Part shown: one piece after another, positions 36,270 to 45,403 of the stretch
Layout of the letters: every line of letters begins with the position of its first letter
Numbering within the stretch: the stretch's first letter is position 1
From: Nocardia testacea NBRC 100365
GTDB taxonomy: Bacteria; Actinomycetota; Actinomycetes; Mycobacteriales; Mycobacteriaceae
Length of the DNA stretch: 64,000 nt
Assembly (NCBI RefSeq): GCF_000308775.1
Contig: NZ_BAGJ01000273.1
Coordinates: 1 to 64,000 of the forward strand
Direction of reading: 5' to 3'
Program-made: the position numbers and the translations under genes
Notes under the pieces: model-generated
What the model was told of the DNA's origin: nothing
The model's database searches: none
What the model saw: the letters and a program-made list of their open reading frames with translations, nothing else

Positions 36270-36741
36270 GGGACACAGTCCTCTCATGGTCGATAACTGC
36301 CGAATCGCCGGCGGCCGACTGGACCGGCCCCGCCGGGTCGCTCCTATCGATGATCGCGCTCTGACCAGGTCGAAGGCAACCGCTCGCTGCCTCCGCCCGG
36401 TTTCCGGCGGCCCGGATGATCGGATGCTGCCGTGGGTTCCACGCCCGGTGATCGAACCATGGCCGGGAACCAGCGGCAGCACCTTCTGCAAGCCTCGGCC
36501 ATGCGGTGACCTGGGACAACTGCCCGGATCGGGCGGCCGATCCGGGCAAGTGCTGCGGGCACGGCTTCCAGCCGCCCCACCGCGCCCCGATATCGCTGCC
36601 GGAACCGCGGGTGCCCGGCGGTCGCCGGGAACATTTTTCCGATACTCGGCCGGGCCTCGCGGCGGATAGTGGTGGCCGACCGGGACACCGCGAGCCGCCC
36701 GGATCGACCCGCACACAGCTGCTGATGAGAGGACACCCGTC
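36270..36741. other. Divergent intergenic region
   Basis: No gene is supported in this 472-bp spacer. It must hold the promoter of the small membrane protein and that of the serine hydrolase. The frames on either strand are rich in Arg and Pro and look like non-coding GC-rich shadow frames. No clear operator stood out. Confidence 0.35.
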
Positions 36742-37854
36742 GTGACGAACCCACCCGAGCCCGCCCGGTTGCAGGCTGCCTTGGACGATATTCACCGCGC
36801 GGGGGTCCCCGGCGTATTCGCCGAGGTGCGTGACGGTGAGCGGAGGTGGCGCGGTGCCGCCGGGGTCGCAGATATCGAGACCGGCCGGCCGGTCACGGCG
36901 GATATGCGCCACCGTGTCGGCAGTATCACCAAGACCTTCACCGCGGCGGCAGTATTGCAGCAGGTGGAGAACGGGCAGATCGGCTTGGACACTTCGATCG
37001 GTCACTACCTGCCGAAGCTGGTCCCCGGCGCCCGCGGCGATGCCGTGACGGTCCGGATGCTGATCAACCACACCAGCGGGTTGGCCGAATATCTGCCGTA
37101 CGCCTACCCGTCTCTCGCCGCCTTCCCCGCGGTGGCCGATACGCGGCCCGACAGCCTGGACGAGAACCGGCACAGACGTTTCGACCCGCTCGAACTGATA
37201 GAACTGGGGGTCTCCGCCCCCGCGGTGGGGACGCCCGGGGGCACTCCGGGCATCTACTCCAACACCAACTACCTGCTCCTGTGCCGGCTCCTGGAACTGG
37301 TCACCGGCACGACCGCGGAGAAATACATCACCGGCAATGTCATCGAGAAAGCCGGACTGCGCGATACCGAACTCCCGGAGAGCACCCGGATCGACGGGCC
37401 GCATTCGCGGAGCTACGAAGCGTGGTTCGGCATGCTCGAGCCGCCTCGCGATTTCAGCGTTTTCGACATGTCGTGGGTGGGCCCGGCGGCTTCGCTGATC
37501 TCGACGGTCGCCGACCTGAACCAGTTCTTCGGCCTCCTGCTCGCCGGTGAGATCGTGGCGCCCTCGTCGCTGGCGCAGATGCAACGTACCGTCCCGGTCA
37601 TCTCCTTCGAAGGGAAAACGATCGAGTACGGCCTGGGACTGCATCGCATCGAGATGCCCGGGCACGGGACGTTCTGGGGTCACGACGGCTCGGTCTGGGG
37701 CGCCGGAGCGATATCGATGGTCCGCGCCGACAGCGCTCGGCAATTCTCGGCCGCGATCAATTTGCAGCGCTGGAATCGGCTCGACGAGCAGGGCAGGCCG
37801 CAGCCGCATCCCATCGACGGCGCGCTGGCGGCCTTCTACCGGCTCGTGATGTGA
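36742..37854 (+). CDS. Serine hydrolase of the beta-lactamase class C / DD-peptidase family
   Basis: A 370-residue serine hydrolase. The S61-x2-K64 motif lies in VGSITKTF, Y172-S-N174 in GIYSNTNYLLL, and the third motif is H-x-G in FWGHDGSVWG. These are the PBP/class C beta-lactamase active-site elements, in the order seen in Streptomyces R61 DD-peptidase-like proteins. No signal peptide is visible, so it may be a cytosolic esterase-like member rather than a cell-wall enzyme. The GTG at 36742 follows GAGAGGA. It appears to be monocistronic. Confidence 0.85.
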   Translation: MTNPPEPARLQAALDDIHRAGVPGVFAEVRDGERRWRGAAGVADIETGRPVTADMRHRVGSITKTFTAAAVLQQVENGQIGLDTSIGHYLPKLVPGARGDAVTVRMLINHTSGLAEYLPYAYPSLAAFPAVADTRPDSLDENRHRRFDPLELIELGVSAPAVGTPGGTPGIYSNTNYLLLCRLLELVTGTTAEKYITGNVIEKAGLRDTELPESTRIDGPHSRSYEAWFGMLEPPRDFSVFDMSWVGPAASLISTVADLNQFFGLLLAGEIVAPSSLAQMQRTVPVISFEGKTIEYGLGLHRIEMPGHGTFWGHDGSVWGAGAISMVRADSARQFSAAINLQRWNRLDEQGRPQPHPIDGALAAFYRLVM

Positions 37855-38003
37855 GGCGCGAGGGCCGGCGGCTGCGCGGGTGACGGGGGGTGCGCTGCCG
37901 CCGGGCCCGGCGTGCTGCCGCGGCGCGGCGTGGATCGCTGCCGGACGGTGTCCCGGCATGGTTGTATGAGGGCGAGCCGAACCGGAAGGAGCCGGAGAGC
38001 GCT

Positions 38004-38327
38004 GTGACCGACAGGGACGAGAAGCAGACAGCACATCGTGCGCTGGTGAACAGCGTCCTGACCGGCGCGGGGCGCGCATCCCCCGAACAGCGGGCACGAG
38101 CCTTCGCCCGCGCCGGCCTGCCACCGCCGGTGGACACCTTGATCGACAAGGTCGTCACCTGTCCCGGCCGGATCACCGATGCGGATTTCGGTTCGGCGAA
38201 GGCCGCGGGTTTCACCGAGGACCAGCTCTTCGAGCTGGTGATATGCGCCGCGGTCGGTCGCTCGGCCCGGCTCTACGCGGCCGGGCCGGCCGCGCTGGCC
38301 GCCGCCGACGCCGGTGCGGCCGAGTAA
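38004..38327 (+). CDS. Small AhpD-like (carboxymuconolactone decarboxylase-type) companion protein
   Basis: A 107-residue helical protein whose C-terminal part (FGSAKAAGFTEDQLFELVIC, AAVGRSARLYAAGPAALA) resembles half of an AhpD-like fold but lacks the redox cysteine-histidine motif. The GTG at 38004 has GGAGAG just upstream. Its TAA overlaps the ATG of the next gene (TAATG), so the two are translated together and may form a complex. Such pairs recur in actinomycetes with no known function. Confidence 0.65.
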   Translation: MTDRDEKQTAHRALVNSVLTGAGRASPEQRARAFARAGLPPPVDTLIDKVVTCPGRITDADFGSAKAAGFTEDQLFELVICAAVGRSARLYAAGPAALAAADAGAAE

Positions 38328-38908
38328 TGCGACTCGATATCCTCGACCACGGTTACCGCCGGCGAACCGAGTTGCTGTTCACGCTCATCCGGATGCTCTC
38401 CGGACACCCCCCGCCCGATGCCGCCAAACTGACCTTCTACCGGCCCGCCTTCTACGGGACCGCCGCGAAGAAGTTCACCCAGGCGGCGATGCGCGGGCCC
38501 TCGGCGTGGTCGGTCGCGGACCGAGAACTGATGGCGGCCTACGTCTCGCAGGTCAACGGGTCGGCATTCTGCATCGCCGCGCATACCGCGACCGCCGGCC
38601 GGGCCTATCGCGACCCCGCGAAGGTACGCGAAGTGCTCACCGACCTCGATACAGCCCCGATCGACGACGGGCTCCGCGCCACCCTGCGCATGCTGGGCAC
38701 ATTGACCAGGGAAGGGGCGGTGAGCGCCGCGGATATGCGTGCGGTGCTGTCCGCGGGGGTCTCGCGCGACCGGATCGCGGACGCATTGGCGGTCTGCGCC
38801 GCCTTCGACACCACCGACCGGCTCGCCGACGCGTTCGGGTTCGAGGTGCTGAACCCGGCCGGCTTCGAGGCAGGGGCGAAGTACTTGCTGAAGCGCGGTT
38901 ACCGCTAG
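38327..38908 (+). CDS. AhpD-like / carboxymuconolactone decarboxylase family protein
   Basis: A 193-residue helical protein of the AhpD superfamily. YVSQVNGSAFCIAAHTATAG contains the conserved N-G-x3-C-x3-H pattern of peroxidase-related AhpD-like proteins; the first cysteine of the usual CxxC is replaced by serine, so only one redox cysteine is left. It may act as an alkylhydroperoxidase-like or decarboxylase-like enzyme; the activity is unproven. It is coupled to the preceding half-size relative through a TAATG overlap. Confidence 0.75.
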   Translation: MRLDILDHGYRRRTELLFTLIRMLSGHPPPDAAKLTFYRPAFYGTAAKKFTQAAMRGPSAWSVADRELMAAYVSQVNGSAFCIAAHTATAGRAYRDPAKVREVLTDLDTAPIDDGLRATLRMLGTLTREGAVSAADMRAVLSAGVSRDRIADALAVCAAFDTTDRLADAFGFEVLNPAGFEAGAKYLLKRGYR

Positions 38909-39006
38909 CGGTCGTCACGGCGCGGTGCCGGTGTTCCGTCCGGCGGCGCGAAGCCGCCCGCGACCGTCCGGTCCGGATGTTCCACACCCGCTGGCAGACT
39001 GGGCGG

Positions 39007-39594
39007 ATGGCCCGTTCCGCTGAGTACCGTCCCACACCGGCCGACCTGGCGGCCGCGGCCGGGAAGACGATCCCCGATGTGCTGGCGCCGGATCTGCGGG
39101 TGCTGTTCTGCGGGATCAACCCCGGACTGTGGTCGGGTGCGACCGGCCATCATTTCGCCCGGCCGGGAAACCGTTTCTGGCCCGCGCTGTTCCGATCGGG
39201 TTTCACGCCGCGCCTGTTCCGCCCCGATGAACAGGACGAACTGCCGGCGCTGGGGCTGGGGATCACCAATGTGGTCACCCGCACGAGCGCGAAGGCCGAC
39301 GAGCTGACGAAGCAGGAACTGCGCGACGGTGGCGTCGCACTCGCCGACCGGGTGCTGCGTAACCGGCCACGAATCCTCGCGGTGCTGGGCCTGGGCGCCT
39401 ACCGCACCGCGTTCGGCCGCCCGCGGACCACCGTCGGGCGCCAGGCCGAGACGATCGGCGACACCGAGATCTGGGTACTTCCCAACCCCAGCGGCCTCAA
39501 CGCCCACTACACCCTGGACGCACTGGCCGACGAATTCCGTGCGCTGAGAAGGGAATCGGAGTCGAGGGCCGCGCCCGGGCACGCTGCCGAGTGA
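39007..39594 (+). CDS. mug: G/U(T) mismatch-specific uracil-DNA glycosylase
   Basis: A 195-residue protein of the Mug/TDG branch of uracil-DNA glycosylases. LFCGINPGL (about 33-41) is motif 1 with the catalytic asparagine, HFARPGNRFWPAL follows, ILAVLGLGAYRTAFGR is the central strand, and LPNPSGLNAHY (about 158-168) is motif 2 that inserts into the DNA. It removes uracil or thymine opposite guanine after deamination, important in a GC-rich genome. ATG 39007 is chosen to fit the family length; an ATG 10 codons upstream is possible. Confidence 0.92.
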   Translation: MARSAEYRPTPADLAAAAGKTIPDVLAPDLRVLFCGINPGLWSGATGHHFARPGNRFWPALFRSGFTPRLFRPDEQDELPALGLGITNVVTRTSAKADELTKQELRDGGVALADRVLRNRPRILAVLGLGAYRTAFGRPRTTVGRQAETIGDTEIWVLPNPSGLNAHYTLDALADEFRALRRESESRAAPGHAAE

Positions 39595-39613
39595 GGTGGC
39601 GCGGTCGCGGCGA

Positions 39614-39886
39614 TCAACCACCGGCGACCGACGGAATGATCATGACCTCGGTGCCGGCGTGCAGGGGTGTGTCCAGGCCCCGTAGTGTCCGGCATTCGTC
39701 GCCGTCGACGTAGAAGTTCACATAGCGGCGAAGTTCGCCGCTCTCGTCGCGGAGGCGGCGCTCCAGTGCGGGCGACCGCTCGCGCAGCGCATCCAGCACG
39801 CCGCGCAGCGTCGCGCCGTCGACGGCCAGTTCCTTGTCGCCACCGACGTAGGCCCGCAATGCGGACGGTAAGCGCACCTGTGCCAC
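39614..39886 (-). CDS. MoaD/ThiS-family ubiquitin-like protein
   Basis: A 90-residue beta-grasp protein ending in Gly-Gly (IIPSVAGG), the tail that is adenylated and thiocarboxylated in MoaD and ThiS sulfur carriers. VRLPSALRAYVGGDKELAVD and FYVDGDECRTLRGLDTPL fit the fold. The GTG at 39886 lies 4 bp after the upstream BNR-repeat gene, so they are co-transcribed. The partner E1-like enzyme is not nearby, so whether it serves molybdopterin, thiamin or another pathway cannot be told. Confidence 0.82.
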   Translation of the reverse strand: MAQVRLPSALRAYVGGDKELAVDGATLRGVLDALRERSPALERRLRDESGELRRYVNFYVDGDECRTLRGLDTPLHAGTEVMIIPSVAGG

Positions 39887-39890
39887 GGCC

Positions 39891-40988
39891 CTATCCGACC
39901 ACTCGGGCGCGCACACACAGGACATCCGGCAATTTGTCGACGACCAGTTCCCAGTGCTCGCCCTCGTCGGCACTGCAGTAGACCTCGCCGTTGCGGGTAC
40001 CGAAATAGATCCCGGCCGGGTCGGCGTCGTCGGCGCACATGGCATCGCGCATGACCGCCGCCCAGAACGGTTCCCGCGGCAGCCCGTCGGTCTGCGCCGA
40101 CCAGGTCTCGCCGCCGTCGGTACTGCGGTAGACGGCGCATTCGGCGTTCGGCGGGAAGCGGAATCGCTCCATATCGGCCACCAGCGGGAATGTATAAATC
40201 ATTCCGGGGCGCCGCGGGTGCGCGACGATCGGGAATCCGAAATTCGAGGCCGGTAACCCGCCGTCGATCGGCTGCCAGCTCGTCCCGTCGTCGGTGGTGC
40301 GGAAGACCCCGCCGTGGTTCTGCAGATACATCGTGCTCGGGGTACCGGCGTCCATGGCGACCTTGTGCACGCACTGCCCCCACTCCGGTAGTTCACCGGG
40401 CATGAAATCGGCGGTGACCCCTTTGTTGGTGGGCTTCCAGGAGTTGCCGCCGTCGGCGGTCTGGTAGACACCGCCGGTCGACATGGCGACCGTGATGCGC
40501 GCCGCGTCCACCGGATGCGCAATGATCGTGTGCAATGCCAGCCCGCCGCCACCCGGCATCCATTCGGGGCGGTGCGGGTGGTCCCACAGGCCACGGATCA
40601 GTTCGAAGGTCCGCCCGGCATCGGCGGAGCGGAACAGCGCCGACGGTTCGGCGCCCGCGTACACCACGTCCGGCTCGGCCGCGGTCGCGGGCGCGATCTG
40701 CCATACGCCCCGCAGCGCCGCTCCGGTATCCGGCGGGAAGGCCAGCGGCGCGGCGTCCGGTTCGCTCCATGTCCGGCCGAGATCGTCGCTGGTCACCATG
40801 GTCGGGCCGAAATGGCTGTCCAGTACTCCGGCGAGGACGCGCGGCGTCGGCCGCCGGGTATCGATGGCCAGCGCTTTCACATCGGCCACGGCGAATCGGG
40901 GCGGGCTCACCTCCCAGCTCGACCGGCCGTCGGTGCTGCGCGCCAGGAACAAACCCTTGCGCGTCCCGATTCCGAGCAGAACCTCCAT
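39891..40988 (-). CDS. BNR/Asp-box repeat beta-propeller protein (sialidase-like)
   Basis: A 365-residue protein made of beta-propeller blades with Asp-box motifs: STDGRSSWE, TSDDLGRTWSE, SADAGRTFELI, TADGGNSWKP, TTDDGTSWQPI, STDGGETWSAQ and SADEGEHWEL, seven in all. This matches sialidase/VPS10-like and photosystem-stability-like propellers, often mislabelled as glycosyl hydrolases. There is no signal peptide or catalytic sialidase set, so it is probably a cytosolic binding protein. It is coupled to a MoaD/ThiS-like gene 4 bp downstream, a repeated actinomycete pairing with no assigned function. Confidence 0.85.
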   Translation of the reverse strand: MEVLLGIGTRKGLFLARSTDGRSSWEVSPPRFAVADVKALAIDTRRPTPRVLAGVLDSHFGPTMVTSDDLGRTWSEPDAAPLAFPPDTGAALRGVWQIAPATAAEPDVVYAGAEPSALFRSADAGRTFELIRGLWDHPHRPEWMPGGGGLALHTIIAHPVDAARITVAMSTGGVYQTADGGNSWKPTNKGVTADFMPGELPEWGQCVHKVAMDAGTPSTMYLQNHGGVFRTTDDGTSWQPIDGGLPASNFGFPIVAHPRRPGMIYTFPLVADMERFRFPPNAECAVYRSTDGGETWSAQTDGLPREPFWAAVMRDAMCADDADPAGIYFGTRNGEVYCSADEGEHWELVVDKLPDVLCVRARVVG

Positions 40989-41093
40989 GGCCGACCTCCA
41001 GGTGTCACCGCCACGCCGACGCGTGCGAGCCTACCCCGTGGGTGTGACCGGATTCACCGGATCGCGGACGGGCGAGTCGCGCGGCGGGGCCGA

Positions 41094-42092
41094 TCAGTTC
41101 TGTTCCGGGCGCCGATCGGTGGTCCGCACAGTGGCCGGCCGGGCCGGGAACGGTTCCGCATCGGCCGGGGTGGGCAGCGCGGATTCGGCGCCCAGGCCCT
41201 TCTCCGCGGCGGTCGCGCGGACCGCGTCGACGACGAGCAGCAGTGCGGCCCGCCGGGCCGTATTGGTACGGAAGGCCAGCGATACCGTCCGGGTGAGCAC
41301 ATCGCCCAGGGCGACGATATCCACCCCCGGCGGGCGCAGGGCCAGGCCGAGATCCGATACCAGCGTCACACCGAGCCCGGCCGCCACCATCGCCATGGCC
41401 GTCGCCTGCTCCTCCACCTCGTGATCGATCCGTGGTTCGAGCCCGACGGATTGGAACGCCAGCCGCGCCGCGTGCCCGAAATGCGAGCGGGCCGGCGCGA
41501 GGATCCACGGATGCTCGGCCAGCTCGGCCAGGGTCACGCTGGCCGCCGGTACGGCCCCGGGCGGGACCGCGACGTAGATCCGTTCGACCGCGATGACGGC
41601 ACGCTCCAGGCCGCTGTCCCAGGTCATCGGATAGTTGGAGTACTCGAGAACGAACGACAGATCCAGTGCCCCGTCGCGCACCGCGGCGGCGGTGGCCTCC
41701 GGCACGAGTTCCCGCGTCCGTACCGAGATTCCCGGATGGGTCCGCGCGAGGGCACTGAGCGCGTCGGGCAGCAGACCGGAGGCGACCGACGCCCACACCC
41801 CGGCGGTGAGTTTCGCCGTCATCGTCTCGCCTGCGTCCTCGAGGGCCTGGGTCGCCCGCTCGACCGACGCGAGGATCTCTTCGGCGTGCTCGGCCAGCAG
41901 CACCCCGAGATCGGTGAGTTGCAGTCGGCGTCCCCGCCGCTCGAACAGGCGGGTGCCGACATCGCGCTCCAATTGGGCGAGCTGCTGGGATACCGCCGAC
42001 GCGGTGTAGTGCAGTGCGGTCGCGGCCGCGGTGACCGTGCCGCGCCGATGCAACTCGCGCAACATTCGCAGACGGGCCAGCGACAGGTCCAT
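41094..42092 (-). CDS. LysR-family regulator
   Basis: A 332-residue LysR protein. The N-terminal HTH is LARLRMLRELHRRGTVTAAA and TALHYTASAVSQQLAQLERD (about 5-44), followed by the linker helix and a type 2 periplasmic-binding-like effector domain (SVRTRELVPEATAAAVRDGA region and onward). A charged C-terminal tail of about 35 residues extends beyond the usual 300. ATG 42092 is chosen from the HTH position. It is divergent from the amino-acid dehydrogenase with a 211-bp spacer, the typical LysR arrangement, so it probably controls that gene in response to an amino or keto acid. Confidence 0.88.
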   Translation of the reverse strand: MDLSLARLRMLRELHRRGTVTAAATALHYTASAVSQQLAQLERDVGTRLFERRGRRLQLTDLGVLLAEHAEEILASVERATQALEDAGETMTAKLTAGVWASVASGLLPDALSALARTHPGISVRTRELVPEATAAAVRDGALDLSFVLEYSNYPMTWDSGLERAVIAVERIYVAVPPGAVPAASVTLAELAEHPWILAPARSHFGHAARLAFQSVGLEPRIDHEVEEQATAMAMVAAGLGVTLVSDLGLALRPPGVDIVALGDVLTRTVSLAFRTNTARRAALLLVVDAVRATAAEKGLGAESALPTPADAEPFPARPATVRTTDRRPEQN

Positions 42093-42303
42093 GGTTTCGA
42101 GCCTAAGCGTTGTGCAGCATCCCTGAACACCGCCGTGAACGAACCGTAAATAGACGAATGTGCGATCGCGAATGCAGGCTGGTGACACCGGAATCGAGCC
42201 ATCGGCCGGGACGACGTGGTCCGGACAGGGGATTACGCGCGCCCGGCGCTTCTCCGTGGGTGATGGTGTATCCGGCACGAACACGAAGAGGAGGTGGTTC
42301 GTC

Positions 42304-43560
42304 GTGACGACGATGCAGGACCCGGCGGGGGGCGCCGCGCAGATTACAGCGCAGACAGTACCGGCCGTACCGGCGGCAGTGGCCCTCACCCCCGCGGTCC
42401 GTCGTTCCGAGCCGTATATGCGCCTGCAGTGGACGGACTCGCAGACGGGCGCGGTCGGTTATCTCGTGGTGCACACACTGCGCGGTGGGCTGGCCACCGG
42501 CGGCACCCGGATGCGGGCCGGCTGCACGGTGAGCGAGGTCGAGGATCTGGCCCGGGGCATGGCCAACAAGACCGCGACATTCGATCTGCCGATCGGCGGA
42601 GCCAAGGGCGGGATCGATTTCGACCCCAAGGATCCGCGTGCTGTCGAAGTATTGGAGCGATTCTGCGAGGCCATGCGTCCGTGGATCGATTCACACTGGG
42701 TGACCGCCGAGGACCTGGGGGTCCCACAGCATCTGATCGACGAGGTCTTCGAAAAGCTCGGCCTGGGTCAGAGTTATCACGCCGCGATCCGCCGGGCCGC
42801 CGACCCCGCTGCGACCCTCGAGCGGGTCCGCCGCGGTTTGAACGCGGCGGTCGAGGGCGGGTTCCTGCTGGGCGATGTGATCGGCGGCTACGGTGTCGCG
42901 CACGCCTGCCTCGCCGCCGCGGTCTGGTGGGGCCAGGTGCCCGCCGAGACCACGGTCGCGATCCAGGGGGTGGGCACCATGGGCGGGGCGGCGGCCTACT
43001 ACCTGCACGAGGCCGGGATGAAGGTCACCACCGTGGCCGACGCGGCCGGGACCCTGCACTGCGCCGACGGGCTGGACATCCCGGCGCTGCTGGCCCTGCG
43101 CAATGGGTACGGCGAGATCGACCGCTCCCGGTTGCCGGCGGGCATCGAGCAGCTGCCACGGACCACGATCCTGGCCGCCGAGGTCGACATCCTGGTCCCG
43201 GCCGCGATCTCCTACGCGATCACGCCGGACAACTCCTACGATGTCCGGGCCCGGATCGTCGTCGAAGCCGCGAACGCGGCCACCACCCCGGAGGCGGAGG
43301 CGATGCTCGCCGCCCGCGGAGTCCCGGTACTGCCGGACTTCGTCGCGAACGCCGGCGCCGTGGCCTGGGCGTGGTGGCTGCTGCTCGGCGAGGTCGACGA
43401 TACGCCGGAGAACTCGTTCGACCGGCTCCGCACCATCATGCACAGCAAGGTCGCCTTGCTGCTGGCGGCGTGGGCCGAACAGGGCGTGACCCCGCGCGAG
43501 ACCGGTCACCGCTGGGCCGACGACCCGCCGCCGCTCACCGGCCCGGTTGTCGTCCCCTGA
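42304..43560 (+). CDS. Glu/Leu/Phe/Val dehydrogenase family protein
   Basis: A 418-residue amino-acid dehydrogenase. GGTRMRAGCTVSEVEDLARG and LPIGGAKGGIDFDPKD hold the substrate-binding region and catalytic lysine; HWVTAEDLG precedes the nucleotide domain with AIQGVGTMGGAAAYYLHEAG (about 221-240) and later EAANAATTPEA and PDFVANAGAV. It oxidatively deaminates a branched-chain, aromatic or glutamate-type amino acid with NAD(P); which one is unclear. The GTG at 42304 follows GAGGAGG by 9 bp. A divergent LysR gene lies upstream and a strong bidirectional terminator downstream. Confidence 0.9.
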   Translation: MTTMQDPAGGAAQITAQTVPAVPAAVALTPAVRRSEPYMRLQWTDSQTGAVGYLVVHTLRGGLATGGTRMRAGCTVSEVEDLARGMANKTATFDLPIGGAKGGIDFDPKDPRAVEVLERFCEAMRPWIDSHWVTAEDLGVPQHLIDEVFEKLGLGQSYHAAIRRAADPAATLERVRRGLNAAVEGGFLLGDVIGGYGVAHACLAAAVWWGQVPAETTVAIQGVGTMGGAAAYYLHEAGMKVTTVADAAGTLHCADGLDIPALLALRNGYGEIDRSRLPAGIEQLPRTTILAAEVDILVPAAISYAITPDNSYDVRARIVVEAANAATTPEAEAMLAARGVPVLPDFVANAGAVAWAWWLLLGEVDDTPENSFDRLRTIMHSKVALLLAAWAEQGVTPRETGHRWADDPPPLTGPVVVP

Positions 43561-43575
43561 TCCCGGAGGCCCCGG

Positions 43576-43609
43576 CCCGTCGGCCGCTGCACCGTCAGCG
43601 GCCGACGGG
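43576..43609. terminator. Bidirectional hairpin terminator
   Basis: A perfect 14-bp inverted repeat (CCCGTCGGCCGCTG and its complement) with a 6-bp loop lies between the converging ends of the amino-acid dehydrogenase and the small membrane protein gene. It overlaps the latter's stop codon. There is no T tract, as is common in GC-rich actinomycetes. Confidence 0.8.
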
Positions 43610-44062
43610 TACCCGTAGCTCGACGGCTCGCCGGGCGAGCCACTGGAAGTCGTCCCACAGTTCCGGTGCGTTGCGATCCGCACGGTATTTCTCCACGAGG
43701 GGCCGCAGCACATTCCAGCAGGTTCGCAGCGAATCGCCCCAGGAGTCGGCCACGACATCCGATGGTATGAACCCGCTCCGGCACATGATGCCCACGCAGT
43801 CGTAGCTGTGACAGACTCGTTCGGCGCGCTGGATATCCTCCTCCGACCACGAGGCGAACTCCTGGAATCGCAGGTGACGCATGACGAATCGGCGGTCCTG
43901 GCGCAGCGATTCGTCCTGGAGCATGTCGTAGACGGCTTTGAACGCACTGGCGTAGGTGGTCTTTCGCATCTCGACCACCTGCCATACGACCAGCACCGCG
44001 GCGATCAGAGCGATGAGCGCTGTCGCTACTCCGGCCGCCGCCGCGACCGCAGACGAATCCAT
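43595..44062 (-). CDS. Single-helix membrane protein, function unknown (DUF4760-like)
   Basis: A 155-residue protein with one N-terminal membrane helix (VATALIALIAAVLVVWQVVE), followed by a cytosolic helical domain: SAFKAVYDMLQDESLRQDRR, FVMRHLRFQEFASWSEEDIQ, then SYDCVGIMCRSGFIPSDVVA. The look is that of the DUF4760-type family, whose role is unknown. ATG 44062 is preferred (GAGG 8 bp upstream) over GTG 44071. Transcription ends at the shared hairpin. Confidence 0.7.
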   Translation of the reverse strand: MDSSAVAAAAGVATALIALIAAVLVVWQVVEMRKTTYASAFKAVYDMLQDESLRQDRRFVMRHLRFQEFASWSEEDIQRAERVCHSYDCVGIMCRSGFIPSDVVADSWGDSLRTCWNVLRPLVEKYRADRNAPELWDDFQWLARRAVELRVPVGR

Positions 44063-44266
44063 CCGGCACACCTCATATCACCGACGGCAGAACCGCCTCG
44101 AGCGTAACCGATCCGTTGCCGGTCCGCGGTGCCCCGGCCGCCGGTCGGCGGACCGTCAACCACCGTCGCGCGCAAGACATCTCGGATCCGAGACCGGTCC
44201 GGTCCGCCGACCGGGCGCGGCACGGGAGCGTTTCCGGTGCCCGCGTGACGGACCGGGCCGCGGTGC

Positions 44267-45190
44267 TCAGCTATCGGTGTCGCGGTAGACGACGATCGGC
44301 CGGTCGGCGCGGTGCAGGAGGTTTTGACTGGTGGATCCCATCAGGGCCCCGCGGAATCGCCCCCGGCCCTTACTGCCCACGATCGCCAATTGCGCATCGT
44401 CGAGCGCGCGCAGCAATTCGCGTGCCGCCGATCCGCGCCGCGACCGCTCCTCCACTTCCACGTCGGGGAAGTCCGTCCGGTACGGCGCGATGACGGTCGA
44501 CAGGGTCTGCGCCTCGGAACGGGCGATCCGTTCCCAGTCGATCACCATCGCCGTCGGGCCCAGGAGTTGCAGCGCGGTGGGAACGGCGTCGCCGACCGCG
44601 GTGCTGTCGGACCACACCCGTACCGCGGTGACCGGGACCGAGAAGAGCCGCGCCCATTCGAAGGCCAGCCGGGTCGCCCCGGCCGACAGCGGGCTCCCGT
44701 CGACGCCCACCACGATCGGGCGATCGTCACCGGGCGCGATATGCGCGGTGTCCCCGCGCCACACCGCCACCGGGCATCGCGCGCTGCCGACCACCCGCAG
44801 CGCCGTCGACCCCAGCAGCCAGCGTTCCACCATCCCGGCGCCGGTGGCGCCCAGGACGATCAACGCGGCGCCTTCGGCGGCTCGCAGCAGGGCCGTGGCG
44901 GGCGCCTCGGTCTCCGCGATGGAGGTCAGTTCGACACCGGGCGCCCAGTCCCGTAACGCGGATTCGGTCGTGGCGAGGAGTTCGGCGCGGAAGAGCCGGT
45001 GTCGTTCGGCCAGTTCGGCGGGATCGAGCGCGACCTCGGGCATCGGGCCCGGCGCGGGGGAGGAGTGCACCAGATGGAGGGGTAGGGCGAGCTTGTCGGC
45101 GAATCTCGTGGCCCATTTGGCGGCCGCCAGCGCGGTGTCGGATCCATCGATACCCACCACGATATGGCTCGCCGCGGAATTCGCGTGCAT
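44267..45190 (-). CDS. Universal stress protein with two Usp domains
   Basis: A 307-residue tandem universal stress protein. Domain 1 begins IVVGIDGSDTALAAAKWATR (about 10-29) and ends VLGATGAGMVERWLLGSTAL; domain 2 begins IVVGVDGSPLSAGATRLAFE (about 159-178) and ends IVGSKGRGRFRGALMGSTSQ. Both contain the G-x2-G-x9-G(S/T) nucleotide motif, so ATP binding is likely. In mycobacteria many such genes respond to hypoxia or nitric oxide through DosR; I saw no clear DosR box upstream here. No operon partner is close. Confidence 0.9.
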   Translation of the reverse strand: MHANSAASHIVVGIDGSDTALAAAKWATRFADKLALPLHLVHSSPAPGPMPEVALDPAELAERHRLFRAELLATTESALRDWAPGVELTSIAETEAPATALLRAAEGAALIVLGATGAGMVERWLLGSTALRVVGSARCPVAVWRGDTAHIAPGDDRPIVVGVDGSPLSAGATRLAFEWARLFSVPVTAVRVWSDSTAVGDAVPTALQLLGPTAMVIDWERIARSEAQTLSTVIAPYRTDFPDVEVEERSRRGSAARELLRALDDAQLAIVGSKGRGRFRGALMGSTSQNLLHRADRPIVVYRDTDS

Positions 45191-45403
45191 CGCACTCCGC
45201 CTTTCGTCCCGAGGTTGCCGATCTCCCGCCTGGCGCTGCGTGTCCTCGACGTGCGCGACGACCATTCGTGCCGCTCCGTCGAGCCCAGGATAGGAGTCGG
45301 CACGGCAGGCCCGGTGGGTCGACACGCGGCCCGGTGGTCGTTCGTCCGGGTCGTGCGCCCGGCGCATCGGCTCTCACGACCGGGGAAGACCGAAGTGATA
45401 CCG

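Noticed and set aside
35716..38124. 802-residue minus-strand ORF across the serine hydrolase
   Set aside because: It is antisense to three well-supported genes and has Arg/Pro shadow composition.
40515..42149. 544-residue plus-strand ORF opposite the BNR propeller and LysR genes
   Set aside because: It is antisense to two recognisable genes, with Arg/Gly/His-rich shadow composition.
45191..45403. DosR box upstream of the universal stress protein gene
   Set aside because: No GGGAC-N-GTCCC-like palindrome close to consensus was seen.
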